A stretch of 64,000 bases of DNA from Haloechinothrix sp033042135 (GTDB lineage: Bacteria > Actinomycetota > Actinomycetes > Mycobacteriales > Pseudonocardiaceae), in NCBI RefSeq assembly GCF_033042135.1, contig NZ_WBXM01000005.1, positions 1-64,000 on the forward strand, read 5' to 3'. This document shows positions 38,110-45,844 of this stretch, piece by piece. The translations under genes and the position numbers were made by a program. Within the stretch, counting starts at the first letter, position 1, and each line of letters opens with the position of its first letter. Under the pieces are notes generated by a model. The model ran no database searches, was not told where the DNA came from, and worked only from the letters and a program-made list of their open reading frames with translations.

Positions 38110-39069
38110 TCAGCCGGGCCGGAAAAACAGGGTCAGGGAGCGCTCCAGCCCTTCGGCGTCCAGCCCGTGCGCCGCGTCGTGGTCCTCGGGCGTGCCATAC
38201 AACCGCACCTCCTCGTCCCGGCGGGTTCCCAGCGTCAGCAGGCGGTGCGGCACGTCCCGCAATGCCTCGCCTGCGCAGTGGGCGGACGTTCCCGCCAGGT
38301 ACGGTTCGACGAGCGCGACCGCCGCCCCTTCCGCCGACTCCACCGCAGCGCGCAACCGCGCTGCGGGGAACGGGCGCACGGTGGCGGTGTAGAGCACGGT
38401 CACTCCCAGCCCTCGCGTGGCCCGCAGTGTCGCGTCCAGCGTCGGCCCCACGGCCAGCACCACCCCCCTGCTGCCCCGCCGCACCACGGTGGTCTCGCCC
38501 GCCGGATGCGCCGAGGCGTTCTCCCGCGCGGACAGTCGGATGTACACCGAACGGTCGTCGCCAAGGGCGCTGAGGGCACCGTGCAGCAGGGCGCGGACCT
38601 TCTCCTGGTGTCCCGGCACGTGTACCGACCACCCGGGAATGCTGTCGATGAGCGAGACGTCGGCGTGCGACTGATGCGTACGCCCCGCTGCCGCCATGTC
38701 GTAGGACCCGCCGCTCGACACCAGCACAGCCCCGACGCCCTGGTGGGTCAGGTCGAGCTTGACCTGTTCGTAGGCTCGTTCGACGAGGAAGGGCGGGAAG
38801 GTGTGCACCACAGGACGCATCCCCGCCAGCGCCAGCCCACCCGCGACTCCGACCATCGCCTGTTCCCGGATGCCCACATCGATCACCCGGTCCGGGTGGC
38901 GGCGGCGGGCCGGGGCGAACTGCGCGACGCTGATCGCCGCCAGCACCACAGCCAGCCGGTCGTCGCCATCCATCGCCTCGGAGACGGTCGCGACGAACCT
39001 CTCCCGCATCGACGACGCCGTGGGGGTGAACGGCACCCCAGCCGTTTCGGTCCATGCCGGTTGCGTCAT
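38110..39069 (-). CDS. Transketolase C-terminal subunit (split type)
   Basis: 319 aa covering the pyrimidine-binding and C-terminal domains. The TPP-activating glutamate is in DVGIREQAMVGVAGGLA, and FLVERAYEQVKLDL and DVSLIDSIPGWSVHVPG fit split transketolases of actinomycetes and archaea. The ATG overlaps the stop of the N-terminal subunit gene (ATGA), expected for a heteromer. A housekeeping transketolase is normally one long protein elsewhere, so this pair is probably accessory. Confidence 0.85.
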   Translation of the reverse strand: MTQPAWTETAGVPFTPTASSMRERFVATVSEAMDGDDRLAVVLAAISVAQFAPARRRHPDRVIDVGIREQAMVGVAGGLALAGMRPVVHTFPPFLVERAYEQVKLDLTHQGVGAVLVSSGGSYDMAAAGRTHQSHADVSLIDSIPGWSVHVPGHQEKVRALLHGALSALGDDRSVYIRLSARENASAHPAGETTVVRRGSRGVVLAVGPTLDATLRATRGLGVTVLYTATVRPFPAARLRAAVESAEGAAVALVEPYLAGTSAHCAGEALRDVPHRLLTLGTRRDEEVRLYGTPEDHDAAHGLDAEGLERSLTLFFRPG

Positions 39070-39770
39070 GGCGTCTCGCCCTCCTTCCGGACCAGCGCCG
39101 TCACCGCGAGCGGACTGCCCGCATGGGGCGCGGTGAACGCCTCGGTCAGCTTGTCGTGGTCCCGGCCGTCCACGGTGCGGGTGGCCCAGCCCTCGACCTC
39201 GAATCGACACCCGATCCCGCCCGGCCAACCGTGGGTCGACGAAGCGTTGTCGATGACCACGGCGGTCAGCTGCTCCACCCCCAGCCGTCCGGCCAGCGCG
39301 ATCGCCTCGTGGGTGGAGCCTTCCTCGAGTTCGCCGTCGCCGAGCAGCACCACCACCGCGGGACGGGTGCGCCGCTGCGCGCGCAGGCCAAGGGCGGTTC
39401 CGAGCCCCAGAGCCAGCCCGTGCCCGAGCGATCCGCTGCTGATCTCCACGCCGGGCACACGTTGCCGGTCAGGATGGAAGCCGAGCCGCGATCCCGCCGA
39501 GGTCCACCCGGCGAGCTCGGCGGGATCGATGAACCCTTTCGCCGCGAGCACGGCGTAGTAGGCCATCGGGCCGTGCCCTTTGGACAGGTAGAACCGGTCG
39601 CGCTCGGGATCGCCAATCCGCTCGGGCGAGACCGCGAGCACGCGATCGTAGAGCACCCAGAGCACATCCAGTGTGGACGTCGCGGCGGCACTGTGTTTCT
39701 CGTCCCCGGTCATCAGGCTCATGAGCCGGGACAGCTCGGCCGGGCCGGTCGGTGTGGTCGTCGTAGCCAT
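39066..39770 (-). CDS. Transketolase N-terminal subunit (split type)
   Basis: 234 aa with the TPP/Mg motif GDGELEEGSTHEA...N (GDG near residue 146, N about 27 residues later). Also FYLSKGHGPMAYY and EISSGSLGHGLALGLG, standard for the TPP-binding domain. The ATG at 39770 is 7 nt from CACGCT, itself 19 bp from TTGACT: the long spacer of MerR-type promoters. Divergent from the soxR-like gene. Exact sugar substrates unknown. Confidence 0.87.
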   Translation of the reverse strand: MATTTTPTGPAELSRLMSLMTGDEKHSAAATSTLDVLWVLYDRVLAVSPERIGDPERDRFYLSKGHGPMAYYAVLAAKGFIDPAELAGWTSAGSRLGFHPDRQRVPGVEISSGSLGHGLALGLGTALGLRAQRRTRPAVVVLLGDGELEEGSTHEAIALAGRLGVEQLTAVVIDNASSTHGWPGGIGCRFEVEGWATRTVDGRDHDKLTEAFTAPHAGSPLAVTALVRKEGETP

Positions 39771-39783
39771 GACACACAGCGTG

Positions 39784-39808
39784 CGACTTCGACTTAACGT
39801 GAAGTCAA
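39784..39808. promoter_or_regulatory. SoxR-type operator and divergent promoters
   Basis: The inverted repeat GACTT-AACGTG-AAGTC occupies 39791-39806. On the minus strand it overlaps a -35 TTGACT (39808-39803) followed after 19 bp by CACGCT (39783-39778) and after 7 nt by the transketolase ATG. On the plus strand TCGACT (39789) and TAGGCT (39812-39817) are 17 bp apart and TAGGCT is 7 nt from the soxR ATG. This is the classical MerR-family layout with an overlong spacer on the activated side. Confidence 0.65.
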
Positions 39809-39824
39809 GGGTAGGCTAGCGGCC

Positions 39825-40286
39825 ATGTCACCGACGGCGGACAGGCTCACCATCGGGCAGCTCGCCGAGCGTAGCGGCGTTCCCACCACCGCGTTGCGGT
39901 TCTACGAACAGCGCGGGTTGATCTCCGCGGAGCGCACCGGGGGGAACCAGCGCCGCTACGCCCGATCGACGCTGCGGCGGGGCGCCCTCATCCCGGCGGC
40001 GCAACGGATTGGGCTGAGCCTCGAGGAGATCCGAAACGCGCTGGACACGCTGCCCGACGACCGCGCTCCCACCAAGGCCGACTGGACGCGCCTGTCCACG
40101 CAGTGGCGCGCCGAGCTGGACGCGCGCATCGACGCGCTGCAACGGCTACGCGACAACCTCACCGGCTGCATCGGCTGTGGCTGCCTTTCGCTGCGCTCGT
40201 GCGCGCTGCACAACGCCGGTGATGCGATGGCCGCGCACGGCCCCGGCGCATCGGGACTGGCACCGGCCGCCGAGGACGGCCGCTGA
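39825..40286 (+). CDS. soxR: SoxR-type redox-sensing MerR regulator
   Basis: 153 aa. N-terminal MerR helix-turn-helix (LTIGQLAERSGVPTTALRFYEQRGLI), a dimer helix about 85-112, and four cysteines C115, C118, C120, C126 with the exact C-x2-C-x-C-x5-C spacing that holds the 2Fe-2S cluster of SoxR. The cluster is oxidised by redox-cycling compounds and then the promoter is activated. ATG 39825 is probably leaderless. The divergent transketolase-MFS unit is the likely target, as actinomycete SoxR often controls efflux and oxidoreductase genes. Confidence 0.9.
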   Translation: MSPTADRLTIGQLAERSGVPTTALRFYEQRGLISAERTGGNQRRYARSTLRRGALIPAAQRIGLSLEEIRNALDTLPDDRAPTKADWTRLSTQWRAELDARIDALQRLRDNLTGCIGCGCLSLRSCALHNAGDAMAAHGPGASGLAPAAEDGR

Positions 40287-40320
40287 ACGATAGCGCGCGG
40301 CTGCTACCGCCGCGCCCCCG

Positions 40321-40467
40321 TCACAGCGAGAACCACCAGGCGGCAGCACCGCCCACCGCCAGCACCAGCCCGACAGCGAGCAGCATCGCCAGCCCTTTCG
40401 CCGTCTTCCACGTGCTGTAGACGCCCCCGGCGAGGAACCCAGCGAGCGCCAGCAACACGATGATCAT
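40321..40467 (-). CDS. Small two-helix membrane protein downstream of hisB
   Basis: 48 aa, read directly from the minus strand. It starts MIIVLLALAGFLAGGVYS, has a short TWKTAKG loop and a second helix LAMLLAVGLVLAVGGAAAWW, and ends FSL. ATG 40467 has AGGAA 3-4 nt upstream; a GTG one codon earlier is possible. It lies 65 nt after the hisB stop in the same direction, so it is likely the last gene of the hisDCB unit. The composition, clean start and stop and two helices argue that it is real. Function unknown. Confidence 0.65.
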   Translation of the reverse strand: MIIVLLALAGFLAGGVYSTWKTAKGLAMLLAVGLVLAVGGAAAWWFSL

Positions 40468-40532
40468 CACTTCCTGGGACAGCGATCCTCACCCCTGTGC
40501 GTAGCCTCGTCCGATGTGGCGGTCGAGCCTAC

Positions 40533-41132
40533 CTACAGCGCTCCCTTGGTCGACGGGATCCCCCCGATGCGCGGGTCCGCCTCCGTCGCTGCGCGCAGCG
40601 CCCGTGCCACGGCCTTGTACTGTGCCTCCGCGATGTGGTGCGGATCCCTGCCGTGCAGCACGCGGAGGTGCAGCGCGATCCCGGCGTGGTAGGACAGCGA
40701 CTCGAACACGTGCTTGGTCAGCACGAACGGGTAGTTGCCCCCGATGGTGAAGGCCTCGAAACGCTCCGGTTCCCCGAGCTGCACGCAGTACGGCCTGCCC
40801 GAGACATCGATCGCGGCGTGGGCCAGCGTCTCGTCCATCGGCACCCAGGCGTCGCCGAAACGCCGGATCCCTTGCTTGTCGCCCAGCGCCTCGCGGATTG
40901 CCGCGCCGAGCACGATCGCGGTGTCCTCCACCGTGTGGTGCGCGTCGACGTGCACGTCGCCGTCGGCGTGTACCCGGAGGTCGAGCGCGCCGTGGACGCC
41001 GAAGGAGGTGAGCATGTGGTCGTAGAACGGCACACCGGTGGCGACCTCGACCGCCCCCGTTCCGTCGAGGTCGAGCTCGACCTCGATCCGCGACTCACTG
41101 GTGCTGCGCTCTACCTTGCCGATACGGCCCAC
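40533..41132 (-). CDS. hisB: Imidazoleglycerol-phosphate dehydratase
   Basis: 199 aa monofunctional HisB (no phosphatase domain). The metal-binding motifs YDHMLTSFGVHGALDL, HVDAHHTVEDTAI, HIAEAQYKAVARAL and FVLTKHVFESLSYHAGI are complete. GTG 41132 has AGGAG 8 nt upstream. It removes water from IGP to give imidazole acetol phosphate, which HisC uses. Confidence 0.95.
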   Translation of the reverse strand: MGRIGKVERSTSESRIEVELDLDGTGAVEVATGVPFYDHMLTSFGVHGALDLRVHADGDVHVDAHHTVEDTAIVLGAAIREALGDKQGIRRFGDAWVPMDETLAHAAIDVSGRPYCVQLGEPERFEAFTIGGNYPFVLTKHVFESLSYHAGIALHLRVLHGRDPHHIAEAQYKAVARALRAATEADPRIGGIPSTKGAL

Positions 41133-41172
41133 GCTGTCCGCTCCTTCGTCCGGGTGCCGATTTTACATCCGG

Positions 41173-41221
41173 AACTGAACGTGGCCTCCGTGCCATCTAG
41201 GGCACCCGATGTCACGTTCAG
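41173..41221. repeat. Palindromic element at the hisC 3' end
   Basis: Outer arms CTGAACGTG (41175-41183) and CACGTTCAG (41213-41221) pair perfectly; inner arms GTGCC and GGCAC enclose ATCTAG. The right arm includes the hisC stop codon. The element differs in sequence from the two repeats at 28.4 and 36.1 kb. It may act as a terminator or RNA-stability hairpin in the 85-bp hisC-hisB gap. Confidence 0.6.
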
Positions 41222-42354
41222 CTCCACCCTGCATGCTCCGATCCCGCCAGGGCCGTGCTCGCGGCGAGGAAGGCGTCGTTCTCTTCCGGGGTGCCGATCG
41301 TCACGCGGAGGTGCCCGGCGATCCCGACGTCCCTGATCAGCACTCCGTGGTCGACGTAGGACGACCACGCCCGATGGGCGTCGGTGAAGCGGCCGAACAG
41401 CACGAAGTTGGCGTCGCTCGGTACCACGTCGAATCCCATATCGGACAGTGACCGGCTGACGCGATCCCGTTCGGCCGCGAGCGTGGCCACCGACTCCAAC
41501 GTGGCGGCACGGTGTGCCAGCGCGGCACGCGCGGCCGCCTGGGTCAGTACCGACAGGTGGTACGGCAGCCGCACCAGCTGCAGCGCGTCAACCACCGCGG
41601 GAGCGGCCGCGAGGTAGCCGAGCCTGCCGCCCGCGAAGGCGAAGGCCTTGCTCATGGTCCGCGACACGATCAGCTTGGTGGGGAACTCGTCGAGCAGCTC
41701 GACGCTGCTCGGTTGCGAGGAGAACTCTGCGTACGCCTCATCGACTACCACGATCCCCGGCGCGACCCGCAGCAGCTCCCGCAGCCCGGCAACCGGTACC
41801 GAGCAGCCGGTGGGGTTGTTCGGGCTGGTCACGAACAGCACATCAGGGCTCAGGCGGGTCACCGCGTCCACGGCGGCCTCGACGTCCAGGGTGAAATCCT
41901 CGCGACGCGGCTCGGCCACCCACTCGGTGCGGGTGCCCGCCGCGATGATCGGGTGCATCGAATACGACGGCACGAACCCCAGCGCCGTGCGTCCCGGCCC
42001 GCCGAAGGCCTGCAGTACCTGCTGCAGGATCTCGTTCGACCCGTTCGCCGCCCAGATCTGCCGCAGGCTCAACGCCACACCCGTGGCCTCGCTGAGATAC
42101 CCAGCCAGGTCCTCGCGCAGCGCCTCCGCGTCCCTGTCGGGGTAGCGGTGCAGCGTGCCCGCGATCCGTCCCGCCGCGGCCGTGACGTCGGCCACCAGAC
42201 CCTCCGGTGGTGGGAACGGGTTCTCGTTGGTGTTCAACCGGACGGCGACGTCCAGCTGCGGGGCACCGTAAGGGCTGCGCCCGCGCAAGTCCTCCCGCAG
42301 CGGCAGGTCATCCAGCGTCACCGCATCCGCCCCGTCGACCCTGTCTGCGCTCAT
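41218..42354 (-). CDS. hisC: Histidinol-phosphate aminotransferase
   Basis: 378 aa class I/II PLP aminotransferase. Signature VRLNTNENPFPPP, SPNNPTG near 188, DEAYAEFS, and the PLP lysine in SRTMSKAFAFAGGRLGY. ATG 42354 has GAGGA 5 nt upstream and is preferred to a start 17 codons earlier. Converts imidazole acetol phosphate to histidinol phosphate with glutamate. Confidence 0.94.
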   Translation of the reverse strand: MSADRVDGADAVTLDDLPLREDLRGRSPYGAPQLDVAVRLNTNENPFPPPEGLVADVTAAAGRIAGTLHRYPDRDAEALREDLAGYLSEATGVALSLRQIWAANGSNEILQQVLQAFGGPGRTALGFVPSYSMHPIIAAGTRTEWVAEPRREDFTLDVEAAVDAVTRLSPDVLFVTSPNNPTGCSVPVAGLRELLRVAPGIVVVDEAYAEFSSQPSSVELLDEFPTKLIVSRTMSKAFAFAGGRLGYLAAAPAVVDALQLVRLPYHLSVLTQAAARAALAHRAATLESVATLAAERDRVSRSLSDMGFDVVPSDANFVLFGRFTDAHRAWSSYVDHGVLIRDVGIAGHLRVTIGTPEENDAFLAASTALAGSEHAGWS

Positions 42355-42426
42355 CACCGTCCTCGAGCTCGCTCTCCACCACTCGCGCCAGCCGGCCGGC
42401 GGCACGTCCCCCAGCGTACGGCGCCG

Positions 42427-43584
42427 CTAGCCGGTGAGCTCGGCCACCCGGCGCACCGCGCTGTCGAGCTGCCCGTACCCGACGAAGTAGTGCGGGGACG
42501 CGCGGACCACCGCCTGGAGTCCCCGACGGGGCAGGTCGAACCGGCTCGAGGCCGCCGTGCTGACCGTCACCGCCACACCCCGCTGCCACAACCGATCCCG
42601 CACCCGTTCCGGCGCGACGCCGTCGACGGTGAAGGTCACGATGCCGCAGCGGCGCGCACCGGGATCATGCACCCGCACGCCGGGCAGTGCGGCCAGCCGT
42701 TCCCGCAGGTAGGCACCGCGGTCGCGCACGGCGCGGGCGACCGCGTCCACTCCGAGGCCGCGCAGGTACTGCGCCGCTCGCAGCAGGCCGAGACGCTCGG
42801 CCACCCCCGATTCCCAGAGCTCGAACACGCGGGCGTCGTCCCGCAGCCGGTAGCGGCGCTGACTCACCCACCGCGCGCCGGCGTGGTCGACCAACCGCGG
42901 CCGCAACCGTTCCAGCACCGCGCGCCGCACGGCGAGGAAACCGGTACCCCGCGGGCCGCGCAGCCACTTGCGCCCGGTGCCCGAGAGCATGTCCACGCCC
43001 AGCTCGTCCATCCGCACCGGTAGCTGGCCGACGGACTGGCAGGCATCGAGCAGCACGAGCGCGCCCGCGCGGTGCGCCGCAGCCGTGATCTCGGTAACCG
43101 GGTTGACCAGCCCGCTGGAGGTGGGCACGTGCACCACCGAGACGAGCGCGACCCGGTCGTCGAGCCGCTCGGCGAGCGCGGTCACGTCGAACTGCCCGTC
43201 GCTGTCGGACGGCACCACGTCCACGCTGATCCCCGCGCGCTCGGCCAGCCGCAGCAGCGCGACCGCGTTGGCGGCGTACTCCGACTCCCCGACCAGTACC
43301 CGATCACCCTGCCGGAACGGGACCGCATCGAGCAGGCCCAGCCACGACCGGGTGGCGCTGTCGGTGAGCGCCACCTCGTCGGGTTGGCAACCGAGTAACC
43401 CGGCCAGCGTGGTGTAGCACGCCTCGAGGTCGGCCGACCGTTCCTCGGCCGCGCGGTACCCGCCGATCTCGGCTTCCCGGTGCAGGTGGGCCGTCACGGC
43501 CTCCAGCACCGGACCGGGCGGCAGCGACGAACCCGCACTGTCGAGGAACACCCCGCTGGTTCCGGCCGTAGCCACCGACGCCAC
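42427..43584 (-). CDS. Class V aminotransferase, EgtE-like
   Basis: 385 aa PLP enzyme of the cysteine desulfurase/aminotransferase class V fold. PLP lysine in GTGRKWLRGPRGTGFL, aspartate/glutamine pair in LLDACQSVG, and FLDSAGSSLPPGPVLEAV at the start. The N-terminal pattern (LDSAG.., EAEIGGY) resembles EgtE, the C-S lyase of ergothioneine synthesis, and isopenicillin-N-epimerase-like proteins. It sits 6 nt downstream of hisD and about 70 bp upstream of hisC, so it is part of the his unit. No egtABCD genes are here; the true reaction is open. Confidence 0.75.
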   Translation of the reverse strand: MASVATAGTSGVFLDSAGSSLPPGPVLEAVTAHLHREAEIGGYRAAEERSADLEACYTTLAGLLGCQPDEVALTDSATRSWLGLLDAVPFRQGDRVLVGESEYAANAVALLRLAERAGISVDVVPSDSDGQFDVTALAERLDDRVALVSVVHVPTSSGLVNPVTEITAAAHRAGALVLLDACQSVGQLPVRMDELGVDMLSGTGRKWLRGPRGTGFLAVRRAVLERLRPRLVDHAGARWVSQRRYRLRDDARVFELWESGVAERLGLLRAAQYLRGLGVDAVARAVRDRGAYLRERLAALPGVRVHDPGARRCGIVTFTVDGVAPERVRDRLWQRGVAVTVSTAASSRFDLPRRGLQAVVRASPHYFVGYGQLDSAVRRVAELTG

Positions 43585-43590
43585 GCCCGG

Positions 43591-44916
43591 TCAGGCACCA
43601 CGGTGCGGGAAGCGCGCACGCACGGCTTCGCCGTGCGCCGGGAGGTCCTCCACCTCGGCGAGGGTGACGACGTGGTCGGCGACCTCGCGCAGCGCCTCGG
43701 CGCTGTAGTCCACCACGTGGATGCCGCGCAGGAAGCTGGCCACCGACAGGCCCGAGGAGTGCCGGGCCGAACCGCCGGTCGGCAGCACGTGATTGGAACC
43801 CGCGCAGTAGTCGCCCAGCGAAACGGGGGCGTACGGCCCCACGAAGATCGCCCCGGCGTTGCGGACGCGACCGGCGATCTCGCGCGCCGCCTCGGTATGG
43901 ATCTCCAGGTGCTCGGCGGCATAGGCGTCGACCACCCGCACGCCGTCAGCGAGGTCGTTGACCAGCACCGTGCCGGACTGCGGGCCCCGCAACGCCGCGT
44001 CGATGCGTTCGTGGTGCCGGGTCGCGGGAACCCGCTCGGCGAGTTCCGCGTCGACCGCGTCCGCGAGCTGTTCCGACGGCGTGACCAGCACGCTCGCCGC
44101 AGCCGGGTCGTGCTCGGCCTGGCTGATCAGGTCGGTGGCCACGTAACCGGGATCGGCGGTGTCGTCGGCGAGCACGGCGATCTCGGTGGTACCCGCCTCC
44201 GAGTCGATACCGATGACCCCTTGCAGGGTCCGCTTGGCGGCGGTGACGTACACGTTTCCGGGACCGGTCACCATGTCCACCGGGGCGAGTACCTCCCCCG
44301 AGGTGTCGGTGCCGCCGTGCGCCAGCAATGCAACGGCCTGCGCCCCGCCGACGGCCCAAACCTCGTCCACGCCGAGCAACGCCGCGGCCGCCAGCGTGGT
44401 CGGGTGAGGCAGGCCGCCGAACTCGGCCTGTGGCGGGGTGCACAGCACCACCGAATCCACCCCGGCCTCCTGGGCGGGCACGGCGTTCATCACCACGCTC
44501 GAGGGGTAGGCCGCCAACCCGCCGGGAGCGTAGAGGCCGACCCGCTCAACGGGGACCCACCGCTCGGTGACGGTGCCACCGCCGACCACGTCCGTTGTGA
44601 CGTCGGCGGGACGCTGATCCGCGTGCACCCGCCGTGCTCTGGCGATGGATTCCTCCAGCGCCGCCCGCACCGGAGCGGCGAGGGCGGCCAACGCCCGGTC
44701 GAGCTCGCCCGCCGGGACGCGCACCGCCTCCGGCCGGACACCGTCGAACCGCTCGGTGTAATCGAGGGCGGCGGCGACCCCTCGCTTGGCCACGTCGGCG
44801 ACCAGCGGGCGCACCGCGTGCAACGCGTCGTCCACGTTGAGCTCGGCGCGGGGCAGCCGCGCGCGCAGCTCCCCGAGTGGCGGGAGCGAGCCGCGTAGGT
44901 CGGTGCGTTCGAGCAT
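43591..44916 (-). CDS. hisD: Histidinol dehydrogenase
   Basis: 441 aa Zn enzyme doing the last two oxidations to histidine. Conserved blocks: YTERFDGV, GGLAAYPSSVVMNAVPAQ, GPGNVYVTAAKR, EIAVLADDTADP, AEHDPAAAS, and AEHLEIHTE near the end with metal-binding residues. ATG 44916 has GGTGGAG 2 nt upstream, inside one arm of a small palindrome (44919-44936). First gene of the leftward his unit. Confidence 0.95.
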   Translation of the reverse strand: MLERTDLRGSLPPLGELRARLPRAELNVDDALHAVRPLVADVAKRGVAAALDYTERFDGVRPEAVRVPAGELDRALAALAAPVRAALEESIARARRVHADQRPADVTTDVVGGGTVTERWVPVERVGLYAPGGLAAYPSSVVMNAVPAQEAGVDSVVLCTPPQAEFGGLPHPTTLAAAALLGVDEVWAVGGAQAVALLAHGGTDTSGEVLAPVDMVTGPGNVYVTAAKRTLQGVIGIDSEAGTTEIAVLADDTADPGYVATDLISQAEHDPAAASVLVTPSEQLADAVDAELAERVPATRHHERIDAALRGPQSGTVLVNDLADGVRVVDAYAAEHLEIHTEAAREIAGRVRNAGAIFVGPYAPVSLGDYCAGSNHVLPTGGSARHSSGLSVASFLRGIHVVDYSAEALREVADHVVTLAEVEDLPAHGEAVRARFPHRGA

Positions 44917-44918
44917 GT

Positions 44919-44936
44919 CTCCACCTTAATGTGGAG
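44919..44936. promoter_or_regulatory. Inverted repeat between hisD and the nitrilase gene
   Basis: CTCCAC-CTTAAT-GTGGAG, exact 6-bp arms, lies in the 49-bp gap between divergent genes. The left arm, read on the minus strand, is the hisD Shine-Dalgarno sequence. It may be an operator or an RNA hairpin that hides the hisD ribosome site. Confidence 0.4.
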
Positions 44937-44965
44937 AAAGATCCAACCGACCGGGAGGCCCGCGC

Positions 44966-45844
44966 ATGCCCCGCATCGCACTGTGGCAGTTCACCGCCAG
45001 CGACGACCCCGCCGTCAACCTCGACCACGTCCGCTCCGGGGTGGCCGCGGCCCGTGCCGAAGGCGCGCGGGTCGTGATGTTTCCCGAAGCGACCATGGCG
45101 CGGTTCGGCACCCGACTGGCGGCGCTGGCCGAGCCGCTCGACGGGCCATGGGCGAGCGAGGTCGCCGCGATCGCCGACCGGGCAGGGGTGGTGGTGATCG
45201 CGGGCATGTTCACCCCGGCTGAGGCCGACCGGGTGTACAACACGCTGCTGGTCACCGGGCAGGGGCAGCACACCGCGTATCACAAAATCCACCTCTACGA
45301 CGCGTTCGGGTTCTTCGAATCGCGGACCGTGGCGCGCGGCGCGCAGCCGCTCACCGTGGACGTCGCAGGCATCCGCCTCGGCCTGGCCACCTGCTACGAC
45401 GTGCGCTTTCCCGAGCTGTTCCAGGCACTGGCCGACCGCGGTGCCACCGCGATCGCGGTACCGGCCTCCTGGGGGGCAGGCCAGGGCAAGCGGGAGCAGT
45501 GGGAGCTACTGGTCCGCGCCCGCGCGCTCGACTCGGGCTGCTGGGTGGCCGGCTGCGGCCAGGCCGATCCCGCAGCCAGCGGCATCGAGGTGTCCGGCAA
45601 GGCCCCGACCGGAATCGGCCATTCCCTGGTCGCCGATCCGTTCGGCCGGGTCCACGATTCCCTCGACGCCGGTCCCGGCATGCTGCTGGTCGACATCGAC
45701 GACGAGCTCGCCCACAGCTCCCGCCGTGCCACTGGAGTGCTGGCCAACCGCGTACTTGGCGCTCAGGCAGGCGATGGCGTCGCACCGAGGCCCGGGGTCA
45801 CGTCAGATCCATCCCCAGATCCAGCGCAGGAGCCGAGTGGGTGA
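44966..45844 (+). CDS. Carbon-nitrogen hydrolase (nitrilase superfamily)
   Basis: 292 aa. The Glu-Lys-Cys triad is readable: E41 in MFPEATM, K107 in YHKIHLYD, C143 in LATCYDVRFPEL. Layout and motifs fit the Nit2/omega-amidase-like and deaminated glutathione amidase branches; the exact amide is not determined. A tail of about 30 residues rich in Pro/Asp follows the fold. ATG 44966 has GGGAGG 6-7 nt upstream. Its end overlaps nadC by 47 bp tail to tail. Confidence 0.85.
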   Translation: MPRIALWQFTASDDPAVNLDHVRSGVAAARAEGARVVMFPEATMARFGTRLAALAEPLDGPWASEVAAIADRAGVVVIAGMFTPAEADRVYNTLLVTGQGQHTAYHKIHLYDAFGFFESRTVARGAQPLTVDVAGIRLGLATCYDVRFPELFQALADRGATAIAVPASWGAGQGKREQWELLVRARALDSGCWVAGCGQADPAASGIEVSGKAPTGIGHSLVADPFGRVHDSLDAGPGMLLVDIDDELAHSSRRATGVLANRVLGAQAGDGVAPRPGVTSDPSPDPAQEPSG

